Both the position numbers and the translations under genes were made by a program. Source: Mesorhizobium qingshengii (GTDB taxonomy: Bacteria; Pseudomonadota; Alphaproteobacteria; Rhizobiales; Rhizobiaceae). From it: DNA of 64,000 bases. The notes below the pieces were generated by a model, which saw only the letters and a list, made by a program, of their open reading frames with translations, did not search any database and was not told where the DNA came from. The stretch lies in NCBI RefSeq assembly GCF_027563465.1, contig NZ_JAPFQA010000004.1, positions 1 to 64,000 on the forward strand, written 5' to 3'. Positions within the stretch are counted from its first letter, which is position 1, and the number at the start of each line of letters is the position of its first letter. Below are positions 62,096 through 64,000 of the stretch, in pieces.

Positions 62096-62109
62096 TTGAA
62101 GCGTTTCAA
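62096..62109. promoter_or_regulatory. LacI-family operator candidate
   Basis: TTGAAGCGTTTCAA, a 14-nt palindrome (12 of 14 symmetric) with the central CG typical of LacI-family operators. It lies 15-28 nt before the TTG start of the LacI-PfkB gene. A partial copy (TTGAAGCGC) lies before the ATPase gene at about 59961. Confidence 0.65.
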
Positions 62110-62542
62110 ACGGTAACAGCGGATGCGCCACGCCTCAATGAAATGATCTTCCAAAAAACTGGATATCTCCCGTTTGGTTTGGGAGATTTTCCTGTGTCAC
62201 AGCCGGCGCTGGAATTGATCTTTCCAAGATTGAACGTTTTTCAATTTTCCAGCAAAAAGATTGTGCACGCGGATTTTCTGCATTTTATTCAATCGGCAGG
62301 TCTGATCGAGCGTTCGGAGCTGGCCTGATTCATCGCGCGGCTACGCCGCCTGCGCGGAGGTTGGATGGATCTGGTGGGCAAGCCTAGAGGTGGCGCGCCA
62401 CGATCGGGACAAGGTGACTTTTGCGAGATCGTCAAAATCAGTTCGACGCATCACGGCTTCCACCGAGGTGTCTGGTCGCTCTGCTGCCCAATTCTTCGGT
62501 TGGTTCGTGATGGACCGTTTCCTTTTCGATGGCCAGGAACAG
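62110..62542. other. intergenic region without a confident gene
   Basis: The left 200 nt are AT-rich (TTTTTCAATTTTCC-like) and likely carry the promoter of the leftward operon. The right part has only noise-like short ORFs with no ribosome-binding site. Confidence 0.5.
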
Positions 62543-62543
62543 C

Positions 62544-62572
62544 GATGCCGCCGGGCAAAGCCCGGCGGCATC
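62544..62572 (-). terminator. hairpin downstream of the Gly/Asn-rich gene
   Basis: A perfect 13-bp stem GATGCCGCCGGGC with AAA loop, 38 nt past the stop at 62610. There is no T-run on the minus strand, so it may be an mRNA-end stabiliser rather than an intrinsic terminator. Confidence 0.6.
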
Positions 62573-62609
62573 TTCCTTGACTGGCTACTGCCGTTTCGGT
62601 TGCGATGTC

Positions 62610-63389
62610 CTACGGCGTCGCCCCCGCTTGCATCGCGGCTGCCATCTGGTCGATCTTGCCGGCAAGCACGCCCTGGGCCCAAGCCGTGACCTGGGCGTCG
62701 ACGGGCTTGTTGGCCATATCCGTCAGTGCCGCGTCGAGCGACGCCTGATCAGTACCGACCGTGGCCGCGGCAGCGTCCGCCTGGGCCTGGGCGGCGGCCG
62801 CGTTGTCGGCGTCGACAACGGTCTGCTGAGCAGTGATCTGGTCTTTCAGAGCCTGGATCTGTTCGGCCGTGGCGGACGGGTCCGCCTGCAGCGCGGTCAG
62901 CTGCGCGTTCAGGGCATCCAGTTGGGCCTGGGCGGCGGCGGCCGTGGCGGCTGCCGCATCAGCCGCGGCCTGGGCGTTCTTGGCTTTCGCCGACTGCGTG
63001 ACAAACGCCTGAATGGCAGCGAACTTCTTGCTCTTGGAGTGCATATAGGCGTTGATGTTGCGCTGCAGCGAGTTCAGCCGGCCGAGCTTGGCATGGATGT
63101 TCTTGTCGTTGGGCACGGACGCGACCTGCGTCGTGTCGACCGTGGTGTCGGTCGTCGTGTCCGTTTCCGACTTGGCCACCTGCCCTGGCGCCGACGCCGA
63201 CTTGCCATGCGAGGCGCCGCTGTTGCCATTGCCGCCAGCATTGCCCCCGCCGTTGCCACCACCATTGCCACCACCATTGCCGCCGCCGTTGCCGCCGCCG
63301 TGCCCGTTGCCACCGGCTCCGGCGAGTGCGGGAGACGCCAGAAGCGCCAATGCGGCAAGCGCCGCGAACAGAGTTTTTCGGTTTGTCAT
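62610..63389 (-). CDS. secreted Gly/Asn-repeat and coiled-coil protein
   Basis: 259 aa. Signal peptide MTNRKTLFAALAALALLASP, cleavage after ALA. Residues 33-66 are Gly/Asn-rich with GGGN repeated about five times. A Thr/Asp linker (ETDTTTDTTVDTTQ) follows, then a helix with NIHAKLGRLNSLQRNINAYM, and a long Ala/Gln/Asp coiled coil (about 140-240) with heptad-like AQLDALNAQLTALQADPSAT. GAGGAGG lies 5 nt before the ATG. It resembles structural, surface-exposed or cell-wall proteins. No family assigned. Confidence 0.8.
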   Translation of the reverse strand: MTNRKTLFAALAALALLASPALAGAGGNGHGGGNGGGNGGGNGGGNGGGNAGGNGNSGASHGKSASAPGQVAKSETDTTTDTTVDTTQVASVPNDKNIHAKLGRLNSLQRNINAYMHSKSKKFAAIQAFVTQSAKAKNAQAAADAAAATAAAAQAQLDALNAQLTALQADPSATAEQIQALKDQITAQQTVVDADNAAAAQAQADAAAATVGTDQASLDAALTDMANKPVDAQVTAWAQGVLAGKIDQMAAAMQAGATP

Positions 63390-63665
63390 GGTGCCTCCTC
63401 GGGGAATCGCCACCTCCGCCCAACCGCTATAGCAGCGTCGTATGAGGAATCGCTAATTGCACAGGGTAAACTTTAGACAAATGCGGTTTCAATGCGCGAG
63501 CCTGCCGACTCGTAGGCGCCATGGTCCTGACTGCCAACTGGAGGCACGGCAATGGTCGTCGAGTGGCTTATCGGAAAGGCGCCGAAGCAAGAGAAGTCGA
63601 TGACGACAGCATAGTCACAGTCAGATGCGCGATGCGGAAGCCGCCGCTTGGCGGATCGGTGGCAA

Positions 63666-64000
63666 TCATGGCTGTAGACCAAGGGCGCTCAGCCCCATTT
63701 GAGCGTCACTGGGCACCATCTCGACGCGACGGTTCCTGGCTCGGCCTTCCTGTGTTGCGTTTGAAGCGACAGGCGCCTGGAGACCAACGCCGCTCGACAT
63801 CATTCGGCTGGTCTCAAGATGGTAGGTTCGGGAAAGATCGTCGACGACAGCGGCTGCACGGGCCTTGGAAAGTTGCATATTGAAATCAAAACCACCGACA
63901 CTGTCGGTATGCCCGATCAGATATACTCTCTGAGCGGGATTCTGCTGGAGGAACTTGGCGATCTCATCCAGTGCAGGTCGAGATTCCGGCTTGATCGTCG
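63666..64000 (-). CDS. OmpA-family C-terminal domain protein (truncated by the window edge)
   Basis: The last 111 codons of a gene that starts beyond position 64000. PESRPALDEIAKFLQQNPAQ, then RVYLIGHTDSVGGFDFNMQL and SKARAAAVVDDLSRTYHL are the OmpA peptidoglycan-binding domain. GHTDSVG-x-N and the later EGRARNRRVEMV (with the meso-DAP-binding Arg) are complete. The protein would anchor an outer-membrane or periplasmic partner to peptidoglycan. The upstream part is not visible. Confidence 0.88.
   Translation of the reverse strand, partial: TIKPESRPALDEIAKFLQQNPAQRVYLIGHTDSVGGFDFNMQLSKARAAAVVDDLSRTYHLETSRMMSSGVGLQAPVASNATQEGRARNRRVEMVPSDAQMGLSALGLQP

Overview
The window reads as chromosomal DNA of a Mesorhizobium-like member of the Rhizobiales. 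The evidence is high GC with dense, mostly intact genes, an exoR gene, a fused secDF gene, a popZ-valS pair, Omp25/31-type outer-membrane barrels, DUF1127 micro-proteins, and several copies of intergenic palindromes of the type common in rhizobia. No transposase, prophage structural gene or CRISPR array was seen. Genus is an inference from remembered family resemblance; no search was run.

Left end (1-6500): an accessory patch of small hypothetical proteins, two outer-membrane beta-barrel genes, remnants (a DUF3102-like fragment and a small Cys-rich ORF broken by an in-frame TGA) and at least two families of hairpin repeats. From 6.5 kb the chromosome becomes conventional: tRNA-Asn, tRNA-Cys, a PCMT-like methyltransferase next to a TolC-type channel, popZ-valS, two tandem FadL-type porins with duplicated upstream regions, ilvD, exoR, xthA, a VOC protein, erpA opposite dgt, and argS.

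Middle (25-45 kb): a very large acidic SPOR-domain protein, then a tightly packed plus-strand run nagZ-scpA-scpB-tatA-tatB-tatC-serS-surE-pcm-M23 lipoprotein (cell-wall recycling, chromosome condensation, Tat export, stationary-phase repair, envelope hydrolase). A DUF815 ATPase lies on the minus strand. It is followed by yajC-secDF, an Mth938-like protein, a squalene/phytoene-synthase-like protein, a small membrane-anchored protein and a sterol-desaturase-type hydroxylase.

45-54 kb: a parDE-type toxin-antitoxin pair, trmFO, and then a striking minus-strand locus. Two DUF1127 micro-genes are followed by six hairpins, each exposing the same 10-nt loop (ACCTCCTCCC on the transcribed strand). This matches the CcsR/'cuckoo' sRNA architecture known from alphaproteobacteria. 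Next come a DUF2157/GDYXXLXY membrane pair, an aromatic-amino-acid-lyase-like gene broken by three clustered 1-nt deletions, a methyltransferase, tRNA-Leu and tig.

Right end (54.8-62.1 kb): a minus-strand catabolic operon. It encodes a LacI-type DNA-binding domain fused to an apparently complete PfkB sugar kinase, a glutamine-amidotransferase-like protein, a CUT2-type ABC transporter (single-domain ATPase, binding protein, two permeases) and an M20 deacylase. A LacI-type palindrome sits just upstream of the fusion gene. The likely logic is substrate import, deacylation and phosphorylation, with the kinase itself acting as the regulator. The window ends with a Gly/Asn-rich secreted coiled-coil protein and a truncated OmpA-family gene.
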